Shown here: positions 30,186 to 42,448 of the stretch, piece by piece
Layout: each line of letters begins with the position of its first letter
How positions within the stretch are numbered: position 1 is the stretch's first letter
Assembly (NCBI RefSeq): GCF_030867145.1
Contig: NC_134441.1
Location: 124,001-188,000, forward strand
From: Opisthocomus hoazin
Lineage: Eukaryota; Chordata; Aves; Opisthocomiformes; Opisthocomidae
Reading direction: 5' to 3'
Length of the DNA stretch: 64,000 nt
The notes under the pieces: model-generated
The model's input: the letters and a program-made list of their open reading frames with translations, nothing else
Told to the model about the DNA's origin: nothing
Databases searched by the model: none
Made by a program: the position numbers and the translations under genes

Positions 30186-31487
30186 ATGGTTCGGGGTGGG
30201 CGCCGCAGGGGCGAGGGTTGGCGGGGCTCTCGAGTTATGGTGATTGATCTGCGGTGCGGTCCTGGGGTGTGTAGGGCAAAATAAGTGACGGCAGGCGTGG
30301 GGGGATTGTTTAAATTCATGGAGTTGTTAGTGTTTAGCGTTACGGAATGCATTTTAAATTAAAAATTTGTACTCCGTAATGCAGCAAAATGAAGATTTCT
30401 GTTTTCTGTTTGCTGATAGGAGGAAGAAGAAATGGTGCCATAATGGCGGTGAAAGCTGTGCGGTTGAAGAAAGGATTCTTATTTCACCTGAAACTGGAGG
30501 AAGAGATCTTATTTTTAAAGATCAGAGGATAAGGTAACGTAACGATAGCAGATTAGTGGGGGAGAAGCTGGAATTGCGAGTATAGAAAATGCTTCCCGCA
30601 GGTCGGCACAGACAGCACGGCCAGAAGTTTCCAGCAATTGGGAGGAAGAATTCGGGGTTCAGTTCCCCGTGGTGCTTTTGTAGGTTATGTACAGCTGAGC
30701 AGGTCTGGCTTTCGTGTTGTAGTTTATCTGTCAGTGCACGGGAAACAGTATTTCTTGAATATTTTTATATCAGTGGGACTTTTTTTTGTAAGGCACGTTG
30801 AAGCCTTTAGGGTTTTTGTCCTAATTAATGAGAAGCCGTAGTGAGTCCGTGATGTCTTCTGGGTTTAAAGCTGCTCATGTGCTGTCTGGATTGAACCAGA
30901 ATCCCAATACACCGTTAGCTTTTCAAAGTTTGAGCTGCATCCCAGTTTTGTGCGCTTGGTTTTTGTGGTTTTTCATCATTTTTTCTTCTCGGTTGAGTCT
31001 CTGGGAACGCTACTGTGGTTGCAAGCCACTAGTCTTGACCCCTTTTAGACTCCGGAGAGAATATGAGTTTCTGTGCTGTTAGAAAAACCTCCTGGTAAGT
31101 GGCCGTGGTGTTTTGTTTTTTTAATCTTTCTTAGAACTGCTGTGCATGTTGTGTCTTTGTCTGATTTGGGAATTTTAATAGCTTTTCTGGTCTGGTAATA
31201 ATTGTAATTTCAGTTAGCAAAGGGTGTGTGAAGTAGATTAGTGACTCGTGTCACTGTGTGTTTTCTGTAGCAGCCGTGCTGCCTTTCGTGTACAAGCATT
31301 CAAAACACACAAGTTTCACAGCGTGCTGCTGTCGACTGCAGTCCAAAAGATGCTCGTGGAGGACTGCCCAAACCATCGCATGAGTCCAAATTAAGTTTAC
31401 TAGCTAATCAAATCTCTGGCTTCACTTCATAGCTCTTGTAGTTTACGGGAGTGATTAAATTAATGGACGTTTACTTCTTCATTTCAG
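30186..31487. other. Intron-like, no clear coding exon
   Basis: AT-richer sequence between the CpG island and the PHAX-like exon. An acceptor-like TTTGCTGATAG precedes an open stretch near 30,421-30,536 that I cannot assign. Confidence 0.35.
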
Positions 31488-32079
31488 CAATCGCATGATG
31501 GCCATGATTCCGGCAGACCATTCCAGAGCAGCATTTCGTCGTGTGCACCGAGTGTTGCTCATCGGACAACCAAAAGCGTGGATTCAAGTGATGAAAGCTT
31601 TTCTGAATCTGCTGATGACAGCTGTTTGTGGAAAGGAAAACGGCAGAAATGTTTCAGCTTTCCTCCTGCGAAATCTGAGCCTTTTCAGCTTGGCCAGAAG
31701 CACCAAAACCAAACTGCTCTCGGTGGGTGTGGTGCTCCAGGAGCAGAATCGGGATGCAGTGGCTACTGAGCTTGGGATTCTAGGCATGGATGGTAGTATT
31801 GACAGAAGCAGGCAGCCTGAGACTTACAGTTATTTCTTGGCTAAAAAGCTGATGAAGGAAGCTCAGCAAAAGGAGGCAGACACTTTAGGTAAAGAACTGG
31901 ATGAATACATGCACGATGACAAGACAACATTGCCAGTGGAAGAGGAAAATGGGCAAGGCTTTCTCAAACGGGAGCGGCCTGTGAAAGATAGACTGGGTGA
32001 AAGACAAGAAATGAAATATAAAGGAAGGTATGACACAACAGAAGAAGATTCAGAGGAAAAAGTGGCAGATGGCTTATCG

Positions 32080-33160
32080 GTAAGTTTAGTAACCCCATAT
32101 CTTCACTTCCTTAAGTACTGGTAAGCTGCTGATGGAGTAGTAGTTTTCCCCCTCTTGGGGGAAAAAAGCTTTCTTTCTGCTAAATATGTAAGGTGTCTTA
32201 CCAGATTACAAAAAGTGTGAGTGCCTTGTGTGTATTTCCAAAATCTGGGATTAAAATGCAGCATTAGGGCTGGTACCTTGTAGAAGCATCCAATAGTACT
32301 GTTCTAATTTCTTTTTTTTTTTAAAGATCCACCAGATAGTTTGTTATTTGAGAACAGTGGCAAGGAAAAACATTGTTTGTCACGATACAGATTTAGTAGT
32401 GACATTTTTAGGAAACACCCCGTGAGTAAAGATGTGTGTTTGGAGTTGGACACCAGTGAACACCTGCAGTGGTCACCATGAAAGTCTGGCTAAGTTATAA
32501 ACCTTTGGAACTGTAGGTGACTGGGCCTGTGTACTGTTTTGGAGAGCACAGCTTCTGAAATCCCTGTTCTTTACGTGGAACCTGCTTGTCTGAACAAAAT
32601 GTTTTGCTGCTGTAGTAATGAAGGGCTGCACCAGGATGAGACAGCAGAACTGAAATCCAGCCTTGCCTCTGCTCTGTTGAGAAGCTGAGCTGCAGTTCTG
32701 TGCTAGGTCATGGAAGCCGCTGTTGGGGTTACCAAGCTCCAGCCGTGTGCGCGCTTGCCGCGCTCCAATTCTTTTTCACAGTCCTGCTATTGAGTTGTTG
32801 TACACTGAGCTGAGTCAGAAAACTGACTGTCCAAAAGCCTGTTGCTTTTTTTAAGGAGTTAGTTTGGAGAGAGATTTGTTCCCTTACCCAATTTGCTGTA
32901 CAGTTTCCTTAGAGCTGGCACTGGCAGCGCTGGTGGTGTGAGAGAGGGCACCTGACTGCAGTCGTTCTTCCTTAGATTGACTTAAACAGCCACGCAATCC
33001 TTTTTCGGTGGTTCAGGGGAAGAAAATGATGTTAAACAGGGGAAAAGCAGTTACAGGATTTACTGACCCTAAGTTTGATGTTTAGATGAAAGCTGGGTTT
33101 ATTGATCATTGTTGATTTCTTACATGGGATACATAGTATTGCCAGATGCTGAAATACAGC
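32080..33160. other. Intron of the PHAX-like remnant
   Basis: AT-rich intronic sequence. No repeat family or exon recognised. Confidence 0.4.
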
Positions 33161-33162
33161 AA

Positions 33163-33475
33163 TTAGACCATTATTGAATTATTGATGCTGTTATCAGTTC
33201 TCGGTAGCTTCTCCTTTATGGATTTGGAAAGTTTGAGTATGTCTCTTGTAATAAACTCTTCTTTGTTGTATTGAGCTTCATCAAAATAGGGCAGAAGGCT
33301 CTTTTTTTCTGATTGTTTATCGCAGTAGTGGCACTGAATAGCATCAGTAGGATTGTGTTTATAGGCATCACGGCACTGTTGCTTGATCTGTGCTGCACCG
33401 TCTGTGCCTGGATTCCTGACCTTTTGTTGTGGTGGCCCACACAGTGAACTGAAATCAAAGGGGTTTTCTGACTGT
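33163..33475 (-). other. Antisense open frame, possible terminal exon, unidentified
   Basis: A minus-strand frame of about 100 residues ends at TAA (33,163-33,165). It has balanced composition unlike the shadow frames nearby. It includes NPFDFSSLCGPP, a Cys-rich CHYCDKQSEKKS stretch and a charged helix-like FITRDILKLSKSIKEKLPR. It sits inside the PHAX-like intron on the opposite strand. The upstream acceptor is purine-rich and weak. I do not recognise the family. Confidence 0.3.
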
Positions 33476-33529
33476 CTGTTGCAATGTTTTGCCCTTTCTC
33501 TTGTTTTCCTGTTGCAGTGCACAGCTGCT

Positions 33530-34830
33530 TGTTTAAAGCAGCGTACGGGAGGGTTGCGCAGGGCCAGAATGAGCGCAGGGTGGGGATTTGACTGTTTAAG
33601 CTGCTGCTGCTACTAACAGAAGGTCTATTTCACCAGCTCTCTGAGGACTCCTGGTTATCTTAAAGTTCTCTCCATCTTTGAGAAATGCTTCCATCTCTTC
33701 CAATAATTCATAATTTAGAACTCAATCCTATAAATATTTAAGAAAGCATGTACATGCTGGTGCCTGATCATTCATTGAACTCGGTGAGACTAAACACAAA
33801 GTGTAAAGTTGAGCGGGTTGGGTAATCCTTTTGTGATGAGGACAATTGTCACTAAAATGTGAGTTTTAACATTTAATTTCAGGTAACTTCAATCATACGG
33901 TTGAAGCTAGGCTGGTTGTTCACATCTGCGGTCAGATCCCTTCTGTTATGCAGTCACTGTAATGTATGCAGCTGTAGAGCATGGCAATGTCATCGGAAGC
34001 AAGGAGGCCAGACAGCAGTCTTCAAGAAACTTAGGAGGTGGTGGTGGCCTGTTGGTCCCTGAAGTGTAAAACCACTGAGCTGTCGTGCTCGGGACTGTGC
34101 TTAGTGAGGAGCTTTGCCACTGAGAACATGAGACTTTAGCATCTGAACTCTTGCTCTGGACAGGAGGTGTTGGTGTGTGGGGTGATGATGTTTTCCAGTG
34201 GGAGCACGTGCTTCGGCACAATGAATTGATGCTGTGAGAGCCTCTCCCTTCATGCAGACTGAGGATGAGAACTTTTGTACGAGGACGTTGTTGCTAACAA
34301 AAGAACCCAATTTAACTCGGTCATATTGCAGTGTTTTGTTCTTGTTTGCATTTTGTAGGTTGTCATAGATCAGTCAACAGAATGGTTTAATTTTTATTCT
34401 GTATGTTTGTCTGAATGGCACACGATACAGGAGAACTTCAACAACTAGCTACAGACTACAGCAAGTGTAGATTTAACTATAAAAGGTGCTGTACTGTCAA
34501 CTGCTAAATGCACAGCAGACTTTTATAGTTCAATTTCAGAGATTTATACAGGTCTTTAGAGTTTCTCATTTGGTTTAATCTTTCACACATCAATAGAAAA
34601 TAATAATCACTCAGTGCATTTTAATGGAAACAAATTTTTAAAATGCATGCTTTAGAAAAAGAAATCTGGTTCAAGGAGCCATTGAAACACATTGAAATGT
34701 ATGGACTCTGTCATTTTAGCACAGTTTTATCTCCCACAGAATGAACTACTCATTATGGAAGTTCCATGGTCAGTTTTACTCAAGAAATTATGCTGACAAT
34801 AAGTGTATCTTTTTTTTCCCCTCCTCTCAG
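33530..34830. other. Intron of the PHAX-like remnant
   Basis: AT-rich DNA before the second PHAX-like exon. No exon, repeat family or RNA gene recognised. Confidence 0.4.
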
Positions 34831-34951
34831 GCTTTGTGAGCCAAAGAAAGATTTAATTGCCCGAGTAGTGAAAATAATTGGGAAGAGAAAAGCTATTGAA
34901 CTGCTTGTGGAAACAGCTGAAGTGGAACAAAATGGTGGACTGCTCATAGTG

Positions 34952-35880
34952 GTAAGAAAAATGTGATATTGTGGGTTTGCGGGGACACCCCCCCCCTCCC
35001 CCGACTTTTTACTTGTAGAATATTTACGTAGTATGATTGCGCGGCTTTCACATTGTACAGGGTTCTCCCAGAGCCTCGTGGCCTTCCCTCCCCATGGAAC
35101 TTGCTTAATAAATGCTAATGTAACCTTCCAGCGGGATTTGAGTGAGCAATGAGGTGAATGTGCCTGGAAATTGCCGCACTTTTGTGTTGAGATTGGTGTC
35201 TGTTCCGCAGTGCTAACGCTGTATCTGTTACTCTGCCCCCCCTCGGGGTCTCTTGCTGGCAGACTGAAGAGTGGAGGGTTCTGAAGCTTGAATCAAAGCT
35301 TGTGGTGTTCGGATGGAGGTGAAGCCTCTGGCCCAGTGCTGCCGTGAGTCCGGTGGGTGTTTGGCAGCACGGACAAGCCTGCTGGGTTAATCAGCGTGCC
35401 GTCAGAGGCCCGCGGGCCCCGGGAGCATTTCTGATGTCGCATTTGAGGAGTGACTTTCAGAAGGGAATCTGTTAGCTTGATTAGAGAACCATTGGCTTGT
35501 GTTATCAGTAGATCAAAGCTCAGTACTGACTTCTGTTACAAATCATGGTAAAAATCCTGTACTTAATGGTTAGGTTTTCAATTTCTCGGTATGTTTTGTG
35601 GCTATTAAATAATGAGCCTCAGTGCAAAAGTTCAGCAACAAAAACAGTGGGAGGAAACTAAGAATTACCTTCAGGCTTTTGTTCAGAATTTACATCTGTT
35701 AAGTTCTGTCACTGGAAGTAGAGAGGAGGAAAAAAGGGGTGGGGGGGGAAAGGCTGTCAAAAACAAAAAAAACCCAGCACAAAAAAATTACCACCTCCCG
35801 CCTCAAAAACGAGATATTGAATTGCTGTGACAGAGCTCTGGTGAAGTTCAGGCGGAGCTGGGTGCCGGGAAGGCAGTGAA
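34952..35880. other. No gene seen
   Basis: Sequence after the last PHAX-like exon, where the PHAX C-terminal exon would be expected. I found no match to it. Confidence 0.4.
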
Positions 35881-35889
35881 ATTTGTGCA

Positions 35890-36960
35890 CTGAGGACAGG
35901 AGAGGAGGAGCGAGCCAGCGCGCAGCCTCCCCCCATCTCCCCCGCTGGCCGAGGGAGCTGAGTTTGTTCCTCGGCCGCTCTGCCGCAGCAGCCGGAGGGG
36001 TTTGGCCCCAGGGATGGGGGCTTCCCCCCCCCCCCCCCCCCCCCCCCGTACAGGAGGCTGCTCCTGCTGCCGCTCGCGGGGCTCAGCTGCTGCTGCCGGC
36101 GGTGCCGGTGCTCGCCCCGCCGGCCCGTCCCCCCCTTCTCTGTCCCAGCGGCTGTCCCGTCGGGTTTCCAGCCCCCGCCTGCCCCCGGTCAAACCCCCGC
36201 AGGTGCCTGCGGGGCCGCAGAAGGTCGCCCGTGGGGGGCAGCTGACGGCCCCCCCGCCCTCCCGGCGCTTCCCCCGGGCCGCGGCTGCTGACCCGCTCCC
36301 GGGGGGGGTGGGGGTGCCTGCGGATCGCCCTCCCCCGCCGCCTGGGTGCGGACACCGCTTCCGCGCCCCGGGGCCGCTGCCGCCCGTCAAGGCCCGGTCC
36401 CGGCGGGGGGGCCGAGATGGCGGCGGGGGGGGCCGGAGCCTCTCCCGGCGCGGGGGCCGCGGGCGCCGGGGCCCGCCCGGCCCGTTGCGGTGCGGAGCGG
36501 AGCGGAGCGGCGGGGAGCGCGGCCCCGTTCGCCGGGCGCCCCGGAGCCGGGCGGGCGCGGCGCGGGCGGTGCCGCCGCCTGCGGGGGTCCCGCGGGTCGG
36601 GCCGGGGCCGGGGCAGGAAGGGCCCCCCAGGGCCGGGCCGTCTCCGCTCGGCCGAGCCGCGGGGCCGCGCCGCCCCCCTCCCCGCGGGCTGCGGGGCTGC
36701 GGGAGGGGCCCGCCCGAAACGCCTCGGCGGCGGGGCTGGGTGTGCGGCTCTGCGGGGCGGGCTGCGGCCGGGAAAGGTCTTGTCCAGCGCGGGGCGGCGG
36801 GGGAGCGGCGGAGACCCGGCTGCGGGCAGCGGCTGTTCCGCTGCTGCGGGGCCGGCGCCGCGGGCGGGGGCCGGGAGCGGAGGCGCGGCCCGGCCCCCCC
36901 GGGCTGCGGGCAGGGCGGGCGCGGGAGGCCCCGGCTGGATCAGTGCGATTCCCGTTCGTG
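35890..36960 (+). promoter_or_regulatory. CpG island with AAGATGGCGGC-like element
   Basis: About 1 kb of dense CpG. GAGATGGCGGCGG at 36,412 resembles a YY1 site overlapping a start codon, and GC boxes abound. Long frames on both strands reflect composition only. A downstream acceptor (TGTGTTTCAG before 36,973) suggests transcription to the right. Confidence 0.55.
36024..36047 (+). repeat. Poly(C) run
   Basis: About 24 consecutive C inside the CpG island. It is a likely site of length error or of a G-quadruplex on the minus strand. Confidence 0.9.
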
Positions 36961-37353
36961 TCTGTGTTTCAGCCCTGGAAAGTGCCCCACATCTCTCATC
37001 CTGGACCAAGGGCTTTCGGGGAGGATGGTGCGTTAGGCTGGTCCTCCGTCCCTGGGAGTGACTCTCAGGGCTGGGCTGGTTTCTAGGGCTGCTGAATTCT
37101 TGTGCAGAGTTCGACCCCTGCACGATTTACTCTTGGTTCTGCAGAGCTCGTAACCAGAGGGAGGGCTGGGTCTCTGCTGGGGGGTAGGTGGGCGCTGAGA
37201 GCTCAGCTGTGCCTGTGATGGCTGCTGCTGCGGTTCCTGGGCTCACACATCAATGAAATCTGAACACGGTCTCTGCTAACAGCTGTTCTCGGTCTGCAGG
37301 AAAACCAAATGCTGAGCCTGAACTACTGAACCTGAAGCTGCTTTTTCTTCCAG

Positions 37354-37547
37354 GGAAAATGCAGCATGAGGTTCAAAGCCTTGTCACTGAGGAGCCAAGG
37401 TATTGGCTGGATGTTCTCTCCACCTGGAGAAACCTTCACGGGTGTGAGGGGAAGAAAGACAGCGTCTCTCCAGAAGACCGCTTGCCTCTGCAGAGGAAAT
37501 CGGCAGAAGAGACAAATCCTGCAGCGAAAAGGCAGCAAACGGAACAG
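37354..37547 (+). other. Possible coding exon, gene unknown
   Basis: This 194-bp block has a strong acceptor (GCTGCTTTTTCTTCCAG) and donor (ACAG/GTGAGAG). An open frame with an ATG at 37,359 reads MQHEVQSLVTEEPRYWLDVL, then a Lys/Glu-rich tail with AAKRQQTEQ. With the CpG island upstream it may belong to a real gene, but I cannot identify it. Open frames nearby at 39,115-39,579 may be further exons. Confidence 0.3.
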
Positions 37548-38039
37548 GTGAGAGAGCCCGTGCCTGAGGAGGGTCGAGTGGAAGCTGGAGAGAGGTGTGT
37601 GGGACCGGAGAGAAAGAGCCCTCAGGGCTGCTGGGCTGCAAGCCAGGCTTCCTTAGGAGACCCTTCCAGAAGCAGAGGGGAGAAACCTGCTGCGAATGAG
37701 CAGCTTGGCAGCAGTTTCGGAGTTTCTCGTGGCTGTCGCGGGGCGATTGCCAGAATACTTCCTTCACAGGTACGCTCTATGCTAAAGTGTCTGCGTGTTA
37801 GAAGGAGGTAGCGAAGGGGAAGAGAGATGTGTAGTTCATTTGTCATTTCAGCTGTGTGTTGTCTGTTTTAGAACAGCAAGCGGATTGGAGCTTTTTCTGC
37901 ATTTTCTCAGAAAAGCCCTTAACCTGCATTTACCTTAAACAAGTAGAAATCCAAGGGCTGTTGTTAATTTGTGGGCACTGTTACCCTGAATTTGTTTCCA
38001 ATCAATGCCTGTTATTGTGGACAAGTAAAGGCAAGAGGT

Positions 38040-38300
38040 TGGGGTGGCCGGGCTCGTGGAGCCTGAGGAGTGATCTGATGGTGGTTTGCAGGTGCTTAAA
38101 GGGCCATTGCGAGGACAATGGAGCCGGATTCCTCTCAGTTGTGGCAGACAGTGGAGAAGATGGGGCAAAAGGCAGAATGTGCAGCTTCGCTGTGCTCTGG
38201 GTGGGTGTTGGGGAGAACTTGTTCCCCAGGAGGGTGGTGCAGCCCTGGGAGGTGCCCTGGGGGCCAGATGGCATTAGTGGCTGGGAGAGGGTGGTGGCAC
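38040..38300 (+). mobile_element. Old CR1 fragment
   Basis: GAGGAGTGATCTGATGGTGG, TACCTGAAGGGCC-like 'TGCTTAAAGGGCCATTGCGA', then GTTCCCCAGGAGGGTGGTGC and AGCCCTGGGAGGTG parallel the CR1 3' region (residue blocks 'GDLI..YLKG' to 'HWNRLPRE'). It is heavily diverged, with no terminal repeats left. Confidence 0.5.
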
Positions 38301-40485
38301 AGACACCTCCAGGGGCCCTTTCCATGCAGCACTTCACCCACCTACAGTATCATTCTACTGTGAGGAAAAGGAAAAAAAAATCGAAAAGAAACCCTGTGTG
38401 TCTGCAATTTATGCAGATTTCTCTTACTCGAAGAGCTCTCCTGCTCTGAAGGTGTTCAGAGCTTTCTGGATGCCCTAACAGCATTAAAATCGTGAGTTGC
38501 AGTTGTGCCTTCACAAGTTTTCTCTTAGGTTCTCTGGGTTACAGCCGCCAGAAATATTTTGTGCGCGATACACAATTCTAAAACGATGACAGCTTTTGTT
38601 GTAGCTTGGGCAGGACTTGAACTTCGGCCTCCTGCGCTGGAGCTGAGTGACCGTCGTTTTGTCCTGCCGTGCCTCTGCTCTGCCCCTGGCTCGCTGGCTG
38701 TGCCCTGGGGTGCCTCTTCTGGTCTTTGTACCAATGTTCTTGTAGGGATAAAAGAGACCCTTTCTCTCCCCAGGTGTTTGTGAGGATGGTGCAGGCAAGG
38801 CTGTGATCTGTAGTTTTCTTGACCCCGTTATTTCTGCTGCCTGTGCCTGTTCTCTCCCCTGGCAGGAGATGGGAAGAGCCGCTGGCGCAGCGCTCTCGAA
38901 GCAGTGTGGGTGGCGGGCTGAGCTGCGGGACCCCGATCTGGAGGTCGTGGTGGACGGCCTGTGGCTGCTTCCAGGGTTGCCCCTGACATCTTTTGCTGTG
39001 TGTTCTGCTCCCTTTGCACGTGGGGCCGTGGCCTCTCCCTGTTTGTCTTTGTGCCGCTGAGTTGAGCTAGAAATGATCTGGTAGCGCTGAGCAGAGCTTT
39101 TTGGTAGGCGCTGTGTGCGTGCCGTGCAGAGCCCTCAAACATCAGCCCGGCCAGCGTGGGCCTGTACGAGAGGGGCAGGATCCACACAGGCGCCGTCTTG
39201 GGATGCTTACGGACTGCTGGGCTCCGCTGGAAACGGAGATGGCCCGAGCCACTGGGCAGCTGGTTCAGCCTCTGTAGGGGAAGAGAGCGGGCAGCAAGGC
39301 CATGTTCTTGAGGAACTGGACTTGAGAATGCCCATGGTGGGAGAGCCTCCTCCTAGACCCTCTCCCCGACGAGGAGCTTGCTTGAGGAACCCTCCCTGGT
39401 GCCAGGCTATCTGGAGACCTCGGAGAGGACTGGCTGCTCGTGACAAGCTGTTTCTCCATGCCTGTGCTTGGCGTGTGGAAGCTGCTCTCAGCACTGATGC
39501 TGAGGCCGCCTGTGAAAGCTCCGAGTTCATCCACTGGCTCTGGTTTTCCCAGGCTCTGCATCAAATACGGCTTTGCTGAGCCTCAAGTGGGGCTCTTGGT
39601 CTTGTCCACATTTTTGCTCTGAAAACGTTCAGGTGCTGAGGACTGGGACGTTTCAAAAGCGTCGTGTTTCTCTGTGGGCTTCCCGGGGAGGGACTGCGGT
39701 CATGCAAGACGCGTTGGGGAGCTCAGTCTGCTTTTGGGATGCTCTGAACGGCACAGGAGGACGATTTCTTTGAGGTGCCTGTAATTCTGGAAGGATGACC
39801 CACACCTGCCTTCCATCTGAACTATGGCTTGGTGGCACTCATTTTTTGATGGGGGTTTGTTTTGGGGTTTTGTGTGTTTTTTTGAAAAGGGGGTGTATGT
39901 GTGAACAGCTCAGTGCTAGTAGCTAGCATAGTGTGAAGAATCTTCTCCTGCTTAGAGTGAGTGGTTTTATAATTAAAAATACCCATTCAGTGTTACAAAA
40001 CTCGGCTCCCTTAGATTCAAGTGCTTGCTGATGGATTCCTGGCTGACAAAATTCCCCTCCCCGCTTTCTTGGATATTAAATCCTCTTTAAAGTGGCCTTC
40101 AGGTTACCTAGTGTGATTTCTTCCAGCTAATCACAATTGTCGAAAGTGTGCATTTTTGTTCTTAAAAAGTAGGATCAGAAGTTTGTAGAAACATCTTCTG
40201 TGTCTGGTTTAAATGAGTTAAAGCTGTTGCTGTTTCACGTTGAGGGTTTCTAATGTAATTTTTTTCCTCTTTCCAATCTTTGTACTTCTTAATGACACTC
40301 TGTGGTGGGGATTCCTCTTTTCAGGTGGGCATTCTCCTCACCAGATTTGTCTAGGCAGTGTCATAACGGGCATAATTTCTAAATGCTCTTGCTGTGAGTG
40401 TTTGTCTTCTGGTTTAACATTCACTGGACTGTCACACTGGTCTTGTGGTCTGTCTGGAGCTGAGCTGAGCACGTAGGCCAGACTT
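38301..40485. other. No clear gene
   Basis: Mixed sequence up to the first provirus. An open frame at 39,115-39,579 has no recognised domain. The end is AT-rich and intron-like. Confidence 0.35.
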
Positions 40486-41117
40486 TGCAGGGTGTTATGG
40501 ATAAAAATAGAGTGTTGACGTGCGGAAAGCAGACTCCCCAATCTGTCAGACTGTAAAGCAGGGATGTTTATTCGGCGCCGGGCAGCACGGGGGGCAGTCC
40601 CACCAAAGTCGTGCACGCCGAGCAGCAACGTGTCTCTTCAATTTATACAATCGAATATTACATATACATTAGATTTCCCAATACGCCTATACATATGCAT
40701 CTATCCTCGTTGCATATCAAAATCAGTTCCGAGAAATAATTTCCGTATTATAATTAGTTCCAAGAAGTAATTTCCATAGACTCCTCCCAGCTGTGCTTGC
40801 GCAGTGCCTCCTGGTGGTGGTCGTCGGGGGTCCCAAGATGAAGGCCCATCCTCTTCATCATGGTGTTCGCTGATGGCCCTTTGTTTCTGCGCAAACTCAG
40901 TTCTCCCCTGGCTCCCATCCACACAGCAGGGCCGGTCTTGACCGGTTCGAGGCGACTCCCAGCCCCTGTCAGGAACTGACCCCTTTGGATGGAGATGCCA
41001 GACTCTCTGCTTCAGTTAATTTAGACAATAGATAGGCACTATCAACTCTTTAAATGCACAGCAACTATTAGGTAATGCCACTTCTGTTAAAATCCCTTTT
41101 AACCCCTTCCTCCTTCA
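40486..41117 (-). repeat. 3' LTR of ERV copy 1
   Basis: About 632 bp. On the minus strand it begins TGAAGGAGG directly after a polypurine tract (AAAAGGGGGGAC, complement at 41,118-41,131) and ends CCCTGCA. TGCAGG/TGAAGG form imperfect terminal inverted repeats. GTTTATTCGGCGCC (40,567) gives the AATAAA polyadenylation signal on the minus strand. No partner full-length 5' LTR remains. Confidence 0.85.
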
Positions 41118-41222
41118 GTCCCCCCTTTTCAAAGAAGTTAGTAAATTCTTTTACTACTCTTAATTCTGTTATAGTACATCATTATTCAGCATCTTCTCAA
41201 AATACTTATTGGACTCCAGCTT

Positions 41223-42448
41223 TCATTGTAGTTGGTTCCTTTTCCATTCACTATAAGAATCTCCCGTACTCCTGCAACACCAAAGGCTACACCTAATCAA
41301 AATACACAAAATGATACCTAGCATTATGATCCAAACCATTGTAACAAATAATTGCCTCAGCCATCCTAAATTAGGTAACCAAGAGGTGAGCTTTTCCCAT
41401 ATTTCCGAGAAACCCCAGGATGTATCATCTTGGGCAACGATGTAACACCTTGGTCTTTTCCCAGATTTCATTCAAATCTGTTTCTATTCTTTTATTCTGG
41501 TTTACATAGGTGCAACAGGTTTGATTAATAACCAGGCACAATCCTCCTTCCTCAGCTAAAAGCATAGCTAATCCCATTCGATTTTGCTTTACCACCTTGC
41601 TTAAAGATTCTACTTCTAATTGTATTCCTGGTATGGCATCCAATGTTAAATTTTCCGGAGTTTCGACAGTAGCCGATATATTAACTATAGCTTTCTCTAA
41701 CTCGCTTACTCCCAAAGAGGGGATTAACCATCGCACAAAGCTATGAAAGCCAGTGCCTCGAATTACCAACGGATTCTCCGCTCTCTTAAAACGAATCCAG
41801 GGGGTTCTTAAAAGTCCCGTAAGAGGGGAGGTACCTTTGTGAATGCTTGCTCCAGGCGTAAGGTACGCTCTAGTACAATGTCCTTTCCAGCTTAAAGGTA
41901 AGCTCTTTCTAGCCCTTCCGTCACCGCAAAGCCACCAATATCCAGGTCCCATGTTGCATCTTGGACCCTTGTTCTGTTCTCTACCATCTTCCCTACCTTT
42001 TTCCTTTCTTGGTGTTTGAATGAGGTATAAACTTGAAGTCAAGTTTAATCTGTTTCAGTCTTTCTGCATCAAAAGTGCCTAAATCTTTGGCAGCAGGACA
42101 GTCTTTCATATCTATCCATGTTTTGTCTTCGAATCCTAAACAACGACCCAAAATCACTACCTTTTCTGAGAGCGGGAGGTCTAGGTCAAAACTTGGTCCT
42201 TCTCTTGTATTCCCCTTCCCATACACACGTGATCCATTCCTGTTCATTCCATTAGTGTAAATGGCCCAATTTCTAGTCGATATTCCTATTAAAGGGAGTT
42301 GTAGCCCACCCCGAGGGAGAGTATTGCATATCCAACAATCGGATAAGTTCAGTATTCTTGACATATTTTCAGTTATTTGTAAATAGGTGTTTTGGCTCCA
42401 GGCTTCCCCTCTAGGTAATGTCCATCCTAAAAATACAATTTTTATCAA
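41223..42448 (-). pseudogene. ERV copy 1 env, fragmented
   Basis: Three frames are needed. 42,448-41,993 is surface-subunit-like, with a CWIC motif. 42,042-41,425 runs from the late surface subunit through the ectodomain of the transmembrane protein, with the immunosuppressive-type segment QNRMGLAMLLAEEGGLC and CX6CC. 41,471-41,223 has a hydrophobic membrane anchor (VTMVWIIMLGIILCILI) and a short tail. The frame changes near 42,000 and 41,450 prevent a full Env. Confidence 0.85.

Larger units (their letters stand above)
31488..34951 (+). pseudogene. PHAX-like gene remnant
   Basis: Two spliced-looking blocks match PHAX, the phosphorylated adaptor that carries capped snRNAs to CRM1 for nuclear export. 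Block 1 (31,488-32,079; acceptor TTCATTTCAG, donor TCG/GTAAGT): the first half reads SVDSSDESFSESADDSCLWK and GKRQKC. The second half, in the next frame, reads VVLQEQNRDAVATELGILGM, then IDRSRQPETYSYFLAKKL, ENGQGFLKRERPVKDRLG and KYKGRYDTTEED. The frame change falls near 31,720, where PHAX residues are also missing. Block 2 (34,831-34,951) encodes EPKKDLIARVVKIIGKRKAI and ETAEVEQNGGL from the RNA-binding domain, and its phase does not fit the end of block 1. The C-terminal exon was not found. Retained introns exclude a processed copy, so I infer a duplicated or sex-linked copy that has lost its frame. Confidence 0.8.
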
